Shown here: positions 33,366 through 41,867 of the stretch, piece after piece
Numbering within the stretch: position 1 is the first letter of the stretch
Layout of the letters: each line of letters opens with the position of its first letter
Assembly: GCA_017500935.1 (NCBI GenBank)
Contig: JAFVXW010000030.1
Span: forward strand, 62,001-126,000
Length of the DNA: 64,000 nt
Direction: 5' to 3'
Source of the DNA: Lachnospiraceae bacterium
Lineage (GTDB): Bacteria > Bacillota > Clostridia > Lachnospirales > Lachnospiraceae
Notes under the pieces: model-generated
Told to the model about the DNA's origin: nothing
Seen by the model: the letters and a program-made list of their open reading frames with translations, nothing else
The model's database searches: none
Made by a program: the position numbers and the translations under genes

Positions 33366-34674
33366 TGCGTTCTCCCTCCTGAAAGCGCAAAGTATAAATG
33401 CCCTGTATCACAGCAAACATAAAAATACTTGTCATGATACTGCTTCCGCCGTAACTGATAAAAGGTAATGTTACTCCTGTCAGCGGAATAAACTTGGTTC
33501 CGCCTCCCACCGTCAGAAAAATCTGGAAAATATAAAGCATGGCGGTACCGGCTGCAAGATATTTATAAAATCCGTCCGAGATCGTACCTGCGAGTTTTAT
33601 CATATTCAAAAAACAAAGCAGACAAACCGCGATCACACCTGCTGAAAATAAAATTCCCATTTCTTCTGTCATCGCCGCAAAAATAAAGTCAGTTTCCACA
33701 AAAGGAATATCCTGCGGCGTACCTTTGCCGATTCCAAGTCCCCAAAGTCCGCCTCTGGACATCGCAAATAAAGACTGGGTGATCTGATAGCCCTGGGCAT
33801 CAATAAAGGACCACGGATCTTTCCAGGCAAGTACACGGACTCTAACATGGGTAAAAATTTCATAAGCAGCTACACAGGCAAATGATCCTGCCCCTGCTCC
33901 TAAAAACAGATAGACAAATCGGTGTGAGGCAATGGTGACAAGTAAAATAAAAGCCGCAAAATAAATCAGCGCACTGCCCAGATCCTTTGAAAACACCAAG
34001 GCAAGAACGTGCATGGCCGCTAAAATCCCGGTCAGAAAGACCCTTAAAAAAGAGCTGCTTTTTGCCAGAAAGGATGCCAGGAAAAACAAATATGTAATTT
34101 TGATCAGTTCCGAAGGCTGAAAGGTAATACCTGCAATGGTAAAAGTAATTCTGGAGCCATTGGTAACCTGTCCCAGCACAAGAACCGTCATCAGCACCAC
34201 AATGCCGAATACCGCATACAAAATGCCGCATTTTGACAGAAAACGGAAATGACAGATCAGCGCCGGAATACACATTGAAATCACAAAAGAAATGGCTGCG
34301 ATCACAAGCTGTCGTATCGCTTTATCCATATCCAGTCTGGTCATCAGGATCATGCCCACCGCGATCAAAAGACTCATCTGATTCAATAAAACTTTTGAAA
34401 TACCGGGATACAGATAGGCAAATATTTCCGGCAAAAGAAGAGTCAGTATCTGCAAAAACAGATAAAAAAGCAGATACTGTATCATACGTGTCCGGATCAC
34501 GATCGTTATATATGCACTAAACTGCATCAGAAACAAAAACACCGACTGTGCAGCTGCATATTTTTTTTGTTTTTTGACATTGTTTTTAGGAAGTGCCAGT
34601 AATGACACTCCCAAAAACAGATATAAACAGATTGTAATAACATATTTTGCGTAAACTGTAATGATATGCGCCAA
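33307..34674 (-). CDS. FtsW/RodA/SpoVE family peptidoglycan polymerase
   Basis: A SEDS glycosyltransferase of about 455 residues with roughly ten or more membrane segments. Diagnostic signatures are FTIAGITFQPSELIKITYLF (the conserved QPSE), KDLGSALIYFAAF, MSRGGLWGLGIGKG and PLTGVTLPFISYGGSS near the C-terminus. It polymerises glycan strands with its cognate class B PBP, encoded overlapping and downstream. Division, elongation and sporulation members cannot be separated by eye. The start is TTG 34674 with AAGGAG nine bases upstream, one base after the U32 gene stop; an extended reading to 34749 lies inside that gene. Confidence 0.9.
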   Translation of the reverse strand: MAHIITVYAKYVITICLYLFLGVSLLALPKNNVKKQKKYAAAQSVFLFLMQFSAYITIVIRTRMIQYLLFYLFLQILTLLLPEIFAYLYPGISKVLLNQMSLLIAVGMILMTRLDMDKAIRQLVIAAISFVISMCIPALICHFRFLSKCGILYAVFGIVVLMTVLVLGQVTNGSRITFTIAGITFQPSELIKITYLFFLASFLAKSSSFLRVFLTGILAAMHVLALVFSKDLGSALIYFAAFILLVTIASHRFVYLFLGAGAGSFACVAAYEIFTHVRVRVLAWKDPWSFIDAQGYQITQSLFAMSRGGLWGLGIGKGTPQDIPFVETDFIFAAMTEEMGILFSAGVIAVCLLCFLNMIKLAGTISDGFYKYLAAGTAMLYIFQIFLTVGGGTKFIPLTGVTLPFISYGGSSIMTSIFMFAVIQGIYTLRFQEGERIAKERKNIQKTASENEAEG

Positions 34675-34675
34675 C

Positions 34676-36913
34676 TTACTGCGCTCCTTTTTTATAATGT
34701 CCTGTGGTGAATGCGATATCAGGCATTTCCCTGATCTGCGTAAAACCATCCAGCAATGCAGAAATCATCTCAGGTTTTTCATCCGTAAATGACAGAAGCA
34801 TTGCCTGCATCTTCAGCCTTTTGATCTCGTCCAGATAATTGTGCAGAGAAAGCGGCACAGAATTGTAAATCGTATTCATACAGTGCATACAGTTGATCAG
34901 AACCGGAAATTCTGCGTGATAACGGTCTGTCAATGTCACTTCAATGCTTCTTTTATCAAATCCATTGCTGTTATTGTGATGCTGTACTTTGCAGATTCCT
35001 TCTGTTTTTCGGATACAGTTGGCACTGATCATCATGGGAATCCGTCCATATACCATCATTTCCATCTGATCGGCGGGAAGTGATGCCAGATTCGCACGGT
35101 TGCATTCCAAAGGTGCACCATATGTACAAATCTGAGCCAAAGAATGATATTCTTTGAAAGCTTCCTGATTCCACACATAGACACCAGCAGACACAGCCAG
35201 TTCTTTGTTCCATCCATATTTCTGACAGACAGCAATACCTGACAGACTTCCGGCACAGATTCCGTCAATACAGCTGTCATAATCTTTGATGATCTGATCC
35301 AGCTTTTCCAGCCAGCTTTGGCTGCAGCTTCTGATAATAGACGGAAGGGTCAGATAAAAACCAAAAGAGGGATCCTTTTGCTTTCTCTCACGGATTTTTT
35401 CAAAAAATCCGGAAACATTTTCTTTTTCCGAAATAACAGCATCTGCTGAAAGATAGATCCTGGAAACATACTCTTTTTTCAAAGCTTCTGCTCCCTGATT
35501 ACAAAACAAGGCAGATACGCGGATCGCATTGCAGATTCTTTCAGTATTTTCCTGTTTATAGGAAATCTCCCTTTCAGCATCAGGCTTTTGATAAACTCTC
35601 TTTTCTACTTCATAATGCGCACTGATCTTTGCAGAAAGCTTATCCAGTGTGCTGCGGCGAAGCTCATTTAAAGCACTCACCGGCATAAAGATATCATTGT
35701 CAATATCATATTCAATATTTTCTGTATAAAAGCCGCTTCCGCCGGTTTTTAACATCTGCTTTTTAACATCTTCACAGGTTAAGGGACGCTTCTGGGCAGG
35801 ACTTACCGTAATTCCTTCACCGGTTGCTTCCAGTATGACACCGTCTTTAAGTCTGCATACCGCTTTTAACAAAGACGGCTGTTCTTTTTTTAAGGTGATC
35901 TGGAAAGAAAGTGCGCGTTCCGGTTCTTTGTTTATAATTTCCTCGCGGATCTTTTTTAATAATTCGTCAGAGCATCCTGCATAGCCGGGTTTGTCAGCCG
36001 TCACCATTTCTGCGCCATTGCGGCGGTCATAATATCCCTGTTCCAGACTGGAACGCACATATAACTTTGATAAAAAGGAAATGTCTTCTTTGGAAACCTG
36101 AAAGCTTTTGGGGGAATCAAAATACAGATCAATGTATTTTCGATACATCGCTGTAACACCGGCTACATATTCGGCACTTTTCATACGGCCTTCAATCTTA
36201 AAAGAATCAATTCCGGCCGCGATCAGACGCGGCAGGATCGGAAGAACACACATGTCTTTTAAGCTCAGCGGATAATGTTCCTCTTTTTTTCCTTTTTTCT
36301 GTAAGCTTGTCTGATACGGCTGCCGGCAGGGCTGTGCACATCTTCCGCGGTTGCCGCTTCGTCCGCCCAAAAAGCTTGAAAACAGACACTGTCCGGAATA
36401 ACAGTAACACATCGCGCCATGTATAAAAGTCTCGATCTCCAATCCGGACTCCTTTTTCAGCTTCTGAATTTCATCAAGCGTCAGTTCTCTGGCAGGTACG
36501 ATCCGTTCTGCACCAAGCTCTTTTAAAAGGTTTGCGGCGCCGCTTTCTGTCACGGTCATCTGGGTGCTGATATGCAGGGAAAGTCCCGGAAAATGCTGTC
36601 TGCATAACCTAAGAACCCCCATATCCTGAATGATCACGGCATCAAGCCCCGCTTCGTAAAAGGGTTTCAGATAAGAGACCAGCTCTCTGATCTCATCATC
36701 CTTTAACAGTGTATTGACAGTCAGATACACTTTCTTATTCCAAAAATGAGCCAGCCTTATCGCTTCAATGACTTCCTCATCTGTAAAATTACCGGCAAAA
36801 GCACGTGCACCGAATTTTTGTCCGCCGATATAAACAGCGTCTGCACCGGCATTGATCGCTGCTTTAAAGCATTCCATATTCCCGGCAGGTGCCAAAAGTT
36901 CTGGTTTTTTCAT
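34676..36913 (-). CDS. U32 peptidase family protein, RlhA-like
   Basis: A 745-residue U32 family protein. The N-terminus ELLAPAGNMECFKAAINAGA and DAVYIGG, then HGAMCYCYSGQCLFSSFLGG with RGRCAQPCRQPY, match the collagenase-like U32 group. The E. coli homologue RlhA hydroxylates C2501 of 23S rRNA, so an RNA-modifying role is more likely than proteolysis; that transfer is inference. Cysteine-rich motifs suggest metal or Fe-S binding. The start is ATG 36913 with GAGAGG upstream. It lies between zapA and ftsW. Confidence 0.85.
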   Translation of the reverse strand: MKKPELLAPAGNMECFKAAINAGADAVYIGGQKFGARAFAGNFTDEEVIEAIRLAHFWNKKVYLTVNTLLKDDEIRELVSYLKPFYEAGLDAVIIQDMGVLRLCRQHFPGLSLHISTQMTVTESGAANLLKELGAERIVPARELTLDEIQKLKKESGLEIETFIHGAMCYCYSGQCLFSSFLGGRSGNRGRCAQPCRQPYQTSLQKKGKKEEHYPLSLKDMCVLPILPRLIAAGIDSFKIEGRMKSAEYVAGVTAMYRKYIDLYFDSPKSFQVSKEDISFLSKLYVRSSLEQGYYDRRNGAEMVTADKPGYAGCSDELLKKIREEIINKEPERALSFQITLKKEQPSLLKAVCRLKDGVILEATGEGITVSPAQKRPLTCEDVKKQMLKTGGSGFYTENIEYDIDNDIFMPVSALNELRRSTLDKLSAKISAHYEVEKRVYQKPDAEREISYKQENTERICNAIRVSALFCNQGAEALKKEYVSRIYLSADAVISEKENVSGFFEKIRERKQKDPSFGFYLTLPSIIRSCSQSWLEKLDQIIKDYDSCIDGICAGSLSGIAVCQKYGWNKELAVSAGVYVWNQEAFKEYHSLAQICTYGAPLECNRANLASLPADQMEMMVYGRIPMMISANCIRKTEGICKVQHHNNSNGFDKRSIEVTLTDRYHAEFPVLINCMHCMNTIYNSVPLSLHNYLDEIKRLKMQAMLLSFTDEKPEMISALLDGFTQIREMPDIAFTTGHYKKGAQ

Positions 36914-36942
36914 ATAACCTCTCAAAAAAATTTGTATGGGTT

Positions 36943-36966
36943 AAAAAAGGCTGTCGAATGACAGCC
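36943..36966 (-). terminator. Terminator of zapA
   Basis: GGCTGTC and GACAGCC form a 7-bp stem with a 4-base loop; TTTTTT follows on the minus strand. It separates zapA from the U32 gene. Confidence 0.8.
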
Positions 36967-36972
36967 CTTTTA

Positions 36973-37380
36973 TTATCTGTTCTGGTTGCGCAGTTCTGTT
37001 TCCAGTCTGACAATAAGCTTTGAGCTCTCCTGCAGTTCCATCTTTGCACTGCGGAGAGATTTTTCCGTATTCTCAAGCTTAATCTGCGCTGCGATCAGTT
37101 CATGCTTCAGATCATACAGCTCTTTTTCCTTGGTAAGAGCTTCTTCCTCAAGCATGGCAATCTGCTTTTTGGCCTTAAAATAATCGTCCGCAATATTAAG
37201 TTCCAGCAGGATGTGCTGCTGTTCCACATTCTGTCTTCTGAAACTTTCCACTCTTGCATATTCTGCGATCTTACTGTTGATATAAGATGCAACTTTCTGC
37301 AGGTATTCTTCACTTTCATATCCGCTCAATGTAAAAACATTGCCGCCGATAATAACTTCTGTATCTGTCTTGATCGCCAT
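36973..37380 (-). CDS. zapA: Cell division protein ZapA
   Basis: A small cytosolic FtsZ-ring-associated protein of 135 residues. The N-terminal ZapA domain (residues about 1-60) contains EVIIGGNVFTLSGYESEEYL and VASYINSKIAEY, followed by a long coiled coil (about 60-135) with EEEALTKEKELYDLKHELI. The start is ATG 37380 with GGAGA five bases upstream. It lies downstream of the broken hydrolase gene and is followed by a strong terminator. Confidence 0.88.
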   Translation of the reverse strand: MAIKTDTEVIIGGNVFTLSGYESEEYLQKVASYINSKIAEYARVESFRRQNVEQQHILLELNIADDYFKAKKQIAMLEEEALTKEKELYDLKHELIAAQIKLENTEKSLRSAKMELQESSKLIVRLETELRNQNR

Positions 37381-37410
37381 GGTATTCTCCAATCTGCTTT
37401 CTTTTGCTGT

Positions 37411-38134
37411 TTACTGTCCGATGATCGCTTTTACTGCAAGTTCTTTGTATAAAGCATACATCTCAGGAGTCAGATCGCAATGATCTTTGTCTTTTACAAT
37501 ATAATAGGAAATATCTTTTCCGGCCGCCTTCATGTTGGCGATAAAAAGATCGGAATGCTTGTTGATGTTGACTGCCTGATCTTTATCACAGTGGAAAATA
37601 TGATAGGTAACCGAAGGCATGGTATCTGCAAGATGTACCGGAGAAAATTTCTTTAATACATCGTTTAACGCTCCCTCTTCCTTGCAGAATGCACTGTAAA
37701 TGGTTCTGGGAAGATCCGGGCGTTCTGTATAATGATAAGGAAGATCACATACCGGACAGTTTGCAATGCAGCATACAGGAGTCCGTTTTGCATATCTGGT
37801 ATAAACCAGACTGGAATGACCGCCCATACTTCCGCCGTTTACCACGATGGGAAGATCTTCTGAAAACCCGTATTTTTCAAATAAGACATCTATAATCTCA
37901 TCGGTATAAGCAATGGCCTGCGGATTCATCCAGCACCAGGGATTGTTATAGGGAAATACATAAATAATGCCGTTTTCCGCATAATAAGCAGCTTCTTCAT
38001 TGTCTTCGGAATACATAGCGGTACATCCAAGTCCAAAGAAAGAAATTACAATTCCGCGGATTGGTTTTTTTACAGTTTTGGTCATTCACATAGGCGAAAT
38101 TTCCCAGGGTCTCATAAGTCATGATCTTATTCAT
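37411..38134 (-). pseudogene. Alpha/beta-hydrolase (prolyl oligopeptidase-like) gene with a frameshift near its start
   Basis: A 224-residue frame (37411-38085) holds a hydrolase: nucleophile motif GGSMGGH (S86 of that frame), a plausible acid aspartate in CDKDQAVN and a histidine in KDHCD. Its own ATG at 38085 has no ribosome binding site. In the next frame, ATG 38134 has GGAGA four bases upstream and reads MNKIMTYETLGNFAYVND before running out of frame. The frames meet at an A7 run (38065-38071, T7 on the plus strand). Removing one A joins them as ...DQNCKKPIRGIVISFFGLG. This could be a real disruption, a slippage-controlled gene or a sequencing error. Substrate unknown. Confidence 0.75.
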
Positions 38135-38185
38135 AATTTCTCCGTTCCGCAGATGTACTGCTGCCTGTTTTACTCTATGTGGCCA

Positions 38186-38350
38186 CAAAGATGCCAGACG
38201 GATTGTTCCGTGCTTCGCACTCCCACAATCCTGCCCGCTATTCGGATATCGTGGTGCTTACGCCCCACTTTTATCCTCATATCGAGGCCGGGTCATAAAG
38301 CCATAAAACCACTCTTGTGCAGGCACATCGTGGTTTCAGGCTTTTGACCC
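38186..38350. repeat. Structured intergenic element with four hairpins, unassigned
   Basis: About 165 bp without a credible gene, made of consecutive inverted repeats. First: GGATTGT/ACAATCC enclosing GTGC-TTC-GCAC (38200-38231). Second: GTGG/CCAC with inner GC pairs (38251-38268). Third: CCTC-ATATC-GAGG (38275-38287). Fourth: a long nested hairpin at 38291-38349 with GGTC/GACC, AAAGCC/GGCTTT, AAACCAC/GTGGTTT and TGTGC/GCACA in succession. Such a density of stems suggests either a small structured RNA or an interspersed palindromic element. Boundaries are by eye. Confidence 0.6.
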
Positions 38351-38377
38351 TGTCATTATAAATTAATTATAGACAGG

Positions 38378-39373
38378 TCAATTTGCAATTTCAAGTCCCA
38401 AATGTTTGTAAGCTGCTTGCGTTACCACACGTCCTCGGGGCGTTCTGTCGATCAGACCGTTCATTAACAGATACGGTTCATAAACATCTTCAATGGTTCC
38501 TGCATCTTCACCGATCGCCGCTGCCAGCGTATCTAAGCCTACCGGTCCTCCCTTGAACTTCTCGATCATGGTCATGAGCATATTGCGGTCTACTCTGTCC
38601 AGACCCATACGGTCCACGTCCATCAGATCCAGTGCGGTCTGTGCCACTTCCAAAGTGATCTTACCGTCATATTTGACCTGTGCAAAGTCGCGCACTCTTT
38701 TTAAGATACGATTGGCCAGACGGGGCGTACCGCGGCTTCTTCTTGCCAGCTCCATTGCGCCTTCCGGATCGATCTCTACATTGAGAATCCTTGCGGAATG
38801 CTGAATGATCAGCTGCAGCTGTCTGATCGTATAAAACTCCAGACGGTGAATCACACCGAAACGGTCACGCAGCGGCGCTGTCAAAAGACCTGCTCTTGTT
38901 GTTGCACCAACAAGTGTAAATTTGGGAAGATCCAGACGAATGGAACGTGCTGTCGGTCCCTTTCCGATCATAATGTCAATGCAGTAATCTTCCATTGCCG
39001 GGTACAGAACTTCCTCCACCTGGCGGTTTAAGCGGTGAATCTCATCCACAAACAAAACATCGCCCTCGGAAAGATTATTCAAAATAGCGGCCATTTCACC
39101 GGGTTTTTCAATGGCAGGACCGCTTGTTATCTTTAAATTTGTTCCCATCTCATTGGCTATGATACCTGCGAGCGTGGTCTTTCCAAGTCCGGGAGGTCCA
39201 TAAAACAGCACATGATCCAGCGCATCATTTCTCTGTTTTGCAGCTTCTATATATACTTTTAAATTTTCTTTTGCTTTATCCTGACCGATATAATCCTTCA
39301 GATACTGAGGTCGAAGATTTCCCTCAATTTTGATGTCTTCTTCGGTCACGTTCGTCTCGATGACTCTTGCCAT
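38378..39373 (-). CDS. ruvB: Holliday junction branch migration ATPase RuvB
   Basis: The hexameric AAA+ motor that drives branch migration with RuvA. Walker A is [12 protein letters not shown], Walker B is [10 protein letters not shown], sensor 1 is [11 protein letters not shown] with the arginine finger APLRDRFG. The C-terminal winged helix ends [17 protein letters not shown]. At 331 residues it is normal. The start at 39373 has GGAGGG four bases upstream. Unusually, ruvA is not adjacent: it lies 2.5 kb away across alaA and a LysR gene. ruvB has its own promoter with a LexA-like box (39453-39466). Confidence 0.97.
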   Translation of the reverse strand: MARVIETNVTEEDIKIEGNLRPQYLKDYIGQDKAKENLKVYIEAAKQRNDALDHVLFYGPPGLGKTTLAGIIANEMGTNLKITSGPAIEKPGEMAAILNNLSEGDVLFVDEIHRLNRQVEEVLYPAMEDYCIDIMIGKGPTARSIRLDLPKFTLVGATTRAGLLTAPLRDRFGVIHRLEFYTIRQLQLIIQHSARILNVEIDPEGAMELARRSRGTPRLANRILKRVRDFAQVKYDGKITLEVAQTALDLMDVDRMGLDRVDRNMLMTMIEKFKGGPVGLDTLAAAIGEDAGTIEDVYEPYLLMNGLIDRTPRGRVVTQAAYKHLGLEIAN

Positions 39374-39440
39374 TTATCCCTCCGACTCCAGGGCATAAAC
39401 CTATGACACTGGAATTACGTTCTCTTTGCTCATACAAAAC

Positions 39441-39470
39441 ACTTTACACTATGGAAACCCTGTTCGTCAA
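39441..39470 (-). promoter_or_regulatory. Promoter of ruvB
   Basis: On the minus strand TTGACG (39465-39470), an 18-base spacer and TAAAGT (39441-39446). It lies downstream of the alaA terminator, giving ruvB an independent transcript. Confidence 0.6.
39453..39466 (-). promoter_or_regulatory. LexA (DinR)-like SOS box in the ruvB promoter
   Basis: CGAACAGGGTTTCC on the minus strand matches the Bacillus DinR consensus CGAACRNRYGTTYC at 12 of 14 positions and lies between the -35 and -10. ruvAB is a known SOS target in Firmicutes. The two mismatches fall in the centre and at the first base of the second half-site. Confidence 0.5.
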
Positions 39471-39520
39471 CCCAAACCCGAACACACTTTTGGATTTTGC
39501 CCAAATCATAAGCAATACAC

Positions 39521-39556
39521 AAAAAAACAAGGTGAAATGACTTCACCCTGTTTTTA
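39521..39556 (-). terminator. Terminator of alaA
   Basis: AACAAGGTGAA and TTCACCCTGTT pair with one mismatch around a 5-base loop; on the minus strand the stem runs into a run of seven T. Confidence 0.8.
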
Positions 39557-39569
39557 TCTGTATCAGTAT

Positions 39570-40787
39570 TTATTTCTGTTTGTAACCATCCAGGAATTCA
39601 CCCATACGTCTCATAGCATCTGCAAGCTCATCAGCCTGAGGAAGCATTACGATTCTGAAATGATCGGGTTCATGCCAGTCAAAGCCGCTGCCGGGTACCA
39701 TCAGAATGTGGGTTGCATGCAGCAGGTCGCGTGCAAACACCTTATCGCTTGTGATGTTGAATTTCTTCACATCAAGCTTGGGGAACATATAGAATGCTGC
39801 GTCATTTTTTACAAAGGTAAGACCGTCGATCTTGCTTAATTCGCGTACAGTTGCTTCTCTCTGTTCATAAATTCTGCCGCCGGGCATGATCATGGAGGTA
39901 GGAGTTTCCATATCTTCCAGCGCTGCAGGAATTACGATCTGTGCAAGGGTATTGGAGCACAGTCTCATGGAAGTAAGCTGTACAATACCCTGTCTGTATT
40001 CCTCAGTCAGTTCTCTGGGACCGCTGATTACCATCCAGCCGCATCTGTAACCGCACAGGCAGTGAGATTTGGAAAGACCGTTCATGGTAACGATGGGAAG
40101 ATCATCGCAAAGAGAACCAACAGATACATGCTGCTTGCCATCCATAACCAGACGGTCATAGATTTCGTCAGCAAAGATCAGCAGGCCGAATTCTCTTGCC
40201 ACTTCGATCATCTCTTTTAAGATTTCTACGGGATAAAGAACACCAGTAGGGTTATTGGGGTTAATGATTACCATAGCCTTGGTCTTGGGGGTAATCTTGG
40301 AACGGATATCTGCAATGTCGGGATACCAGTTAGCCTTTTCATCACAGGTATAGAATACAGGCTTGCCGCCTGCAATATATACGGAGTTGCCCCACAGGGA
40401 ATAGCTGGGTGCAGGTACTAAAACTTCGTCACCGTCATCAAGCAGAGGAAGCAGTGCAAAAGAAACTACTTCACTGACACCGTTGCCGATAAATACATCG
40501 TCGGGATCAATGCCTTTGATGCCTTTGCTGGTTTCATAATCAGCGATAGCCTGTCTTGCCTTGGGCATACCCTTGAAATCACAGTAGCCAACGCCTTCGT
40601 CGATATGATTGTTTAATGCATCTTCAATGCTCTTGGGCAGTCCGAAACCGAAAGTAGCCGGATTACCGGTATTTAAACGAAGAACATTGATACCCTGTTT
40701 CTGCATGTCCATTGCTTCAAAAAACAGAGGTCCTCTGATATCAGAGTGTACATTCAGCATTCTGTCTGCTCTTTTAATAATTCCCAT
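39570..40787 (-). CDS. alaA: Alanine-synthesizing aminotransferase, AlaA type
   Basis: A fold-type I PLP aminotransferase (405 residues) resembling E. coli AlaA, which forms alanine from pyruvate and glutamate. DIRGPLFFEAMDMQKQGINV and LNTGNPATFGFGLP match AlaA closely at the N-terminus. PLP-site elements are NPNNPTG, FADEIYDRLV and NGLSKSH with the Schiff-base lysine. The C-terminal DWHEPDHFRIVMLP also matches. The start is ATG 40787 with AAGGGG upstream. It is divergent from the LysR gene; a palindrome overlaps its promoter (40832-40860), so regulation by that LysR protein is likely. Confidence 0.85.
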   Translation of the reverse strand: MGIIKRADRMLNVHSDIRGPLFFEAMDMQKQGINVLRLNTGNPATFGFGLPKSIEDALNNHIDEGVGYCDFKGMPKARQAIADYETSKGIKGIDPDDVFIGNGVSEVVSFALLPLLDDGDEVLVPAPSYSLWGNSVYIAGGKPVFYTCDEKANWYPDIADIRSKITPKTKAMVIINPNNPTGVLYPVEILKEMIEVAREFGLLIFADEIYDRLVMDGKQHVSVGSLCDDLPIVTMNGLSKSHCLCGYRCGWMVISGPRELTEEYRQGIVQLTSMRLCSNTLAQIVIPAALEDMETPTSMIMPGGRIYEQREATVRELSKIDGLTFVKNDAAFYMFPKLDVKKFNITSDKVFARDLLHATHILMVPGSGFDWHEPDHFRIVMLPQADELADAMRRMGEFLDGYKQK

Positions 40788-40831
40788 AATCTCAATCCCC
40801 TTACTTTTTTTAGTTTTTTGCATTTACAATA

Positions 40832-40860
40832 ATCATACCAAAGAGGTATGATATAATCAA
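40832..40860 (-). promoter_or_regulatory. alaA promoter with overlapping LysR-type T-N11-A palindrome
   Basis: On the minus strand TTGATT (40855-40860), 17 bases, TATGAT (40832-40837). Across it lies the perfect inverted repeat ATCATACC-N5-GGTATGAT (40832-40852), which contains TACC-N5-GGTA, a T-N11-A LysR box. Binding here would block the promoter. Confidence 0.65.
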
Positions 40861-40913
40861 ATATCTATATCGATATAATTGTTATATTATTTTAACTATA
40901 AGGAGTCTTCTGT

Positions 40914-41864
40914 ATGTTTACCTGGAAAAAATATGTACTGGAAGTCTATAAAGAAAAAAGCTTTTCAAAAGCAGCCCAGAATCTCTATATCAGCCAGCCT
41001 TCATTAAGTGCGCGTATCAAAAAGATCGAGGACAGGATCGGTTCTCCGCTGTTTGACAGAAGCACCAGTCCTTTAAAGCTGACAGAAACCGGCCGCATCT
41101 ACATTGATGGCGCAGAAGAAATAGAACGGATTGAACAAAATGTGGAAAATGCGATCAACAATCTTAACACTCTTCGCTCCGGCCATCTTTCCATCGGTGC
41201 CAGCAATCTGTTTGCCGCTTACGCACTTCCGGCGTTGATCACTTCATTTAAGCAGCGATATCCCCATGTGGAAATCGAACTCAAAGAAGGCAATACCACA
41301 CAGTTAGAAGACATGCTTGCCCAAAATACGCTTGATCTTGTTATCGATAACTATCATTATGATGAAAACTTATACAGCAGGGAGCTTTACTGCCGTGAAA
41401 ACATTCTTCTTGCTGTTCCCAAAAGCCTTGCCTTAAATGATCACTATAAAGAATACCAGCTGTCTTATCTGGATATCAGAGACCGGGATTACGAAAGCGG
41501 CCGCATTCGTCCGATACCCTTACAGGACTTTTCACAGGTTCCTTTTATCATGCTGACACCCGGCAATGATACCCGTATCAGAGGCGACCGTTTATGCAGG
41601 GAACACGGTTTTCATCCCTCCATCGTTCTGGAACTTAATCAGCAGGCTACCGCCTATATGGCGGCCTCCACACAGCTTGGCGCCACTTTTATCAGTGATC
41701 TTTTAGTAAGCAGGCTGCCCTCTTTTGAAAATCTGGTCTATTACAGACTGGCTGGTGAGGCTGCTAAAAGAGATGTCTTTTTCTATTATAAACGAAGCAA
41801 ATATCAATCCCGTGCCATGGAAGAATTTATTTCCATGATGAAACTGCAGAGGATGCAGAACTGA
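40914..41864 (+). CDS. LysR-family transcriptional regulator
   Basis: A LysR-type regulator of 316 residues. The N-terminal winged helix-turn-helix (about 1-60) reads SFSKAAQNLYISQPSLSARI and KKIEDRIGSPLFDRS. The C-terminal effector domain (about 90-300) is of the periplasmic-binding type (RSGHLSIGASNLFAAYALPA). The effector is unknown. Divergent from alaA, with AAGGAGTC before ATG 40914, and a LysR box in the shared intergenic region. Its stop is only three bases from the convergent ruvA stop. Control of alaA is the simplest reading. Confidence 0.88.
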   Translation: MFTWKKYVLEVYKEKSFSKAAQNLYISQPSLSARIKKIEDRIGSPLFDRSTSPLKLTETGRIYIDGAEEIERIEQNVENAINNLNTLRSGHLSIGASNLFAAYALPALITSFKQRYPHVEIELKEGNTTQLEDMLAQNTLDLVIDNYHYDENLYSRELYCRENILLAVPKSLALNDHYKEYQLSYLDIRDRDYESGRIRPIPLQDFSQVPFIMLTPGNDTRIRGDRLCREHGFHPSIVLELNQQATAYMAASTQLGATFISDLLVSRLPSFENLVYYRLAGEAAKRDVFFYYKRSKYQSRAMEEFISMMKLQRMQN

Positions 41865-41867
41865 TTT

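Noticed and set aside
38000-38347. 115-codon open frame running through the hairpin element on the plus strand
   Set aside because: It covers both the hydrolase antisense strand and the inverted repeats, lacks a ribosome binding site, and its sequence resembles no protein.
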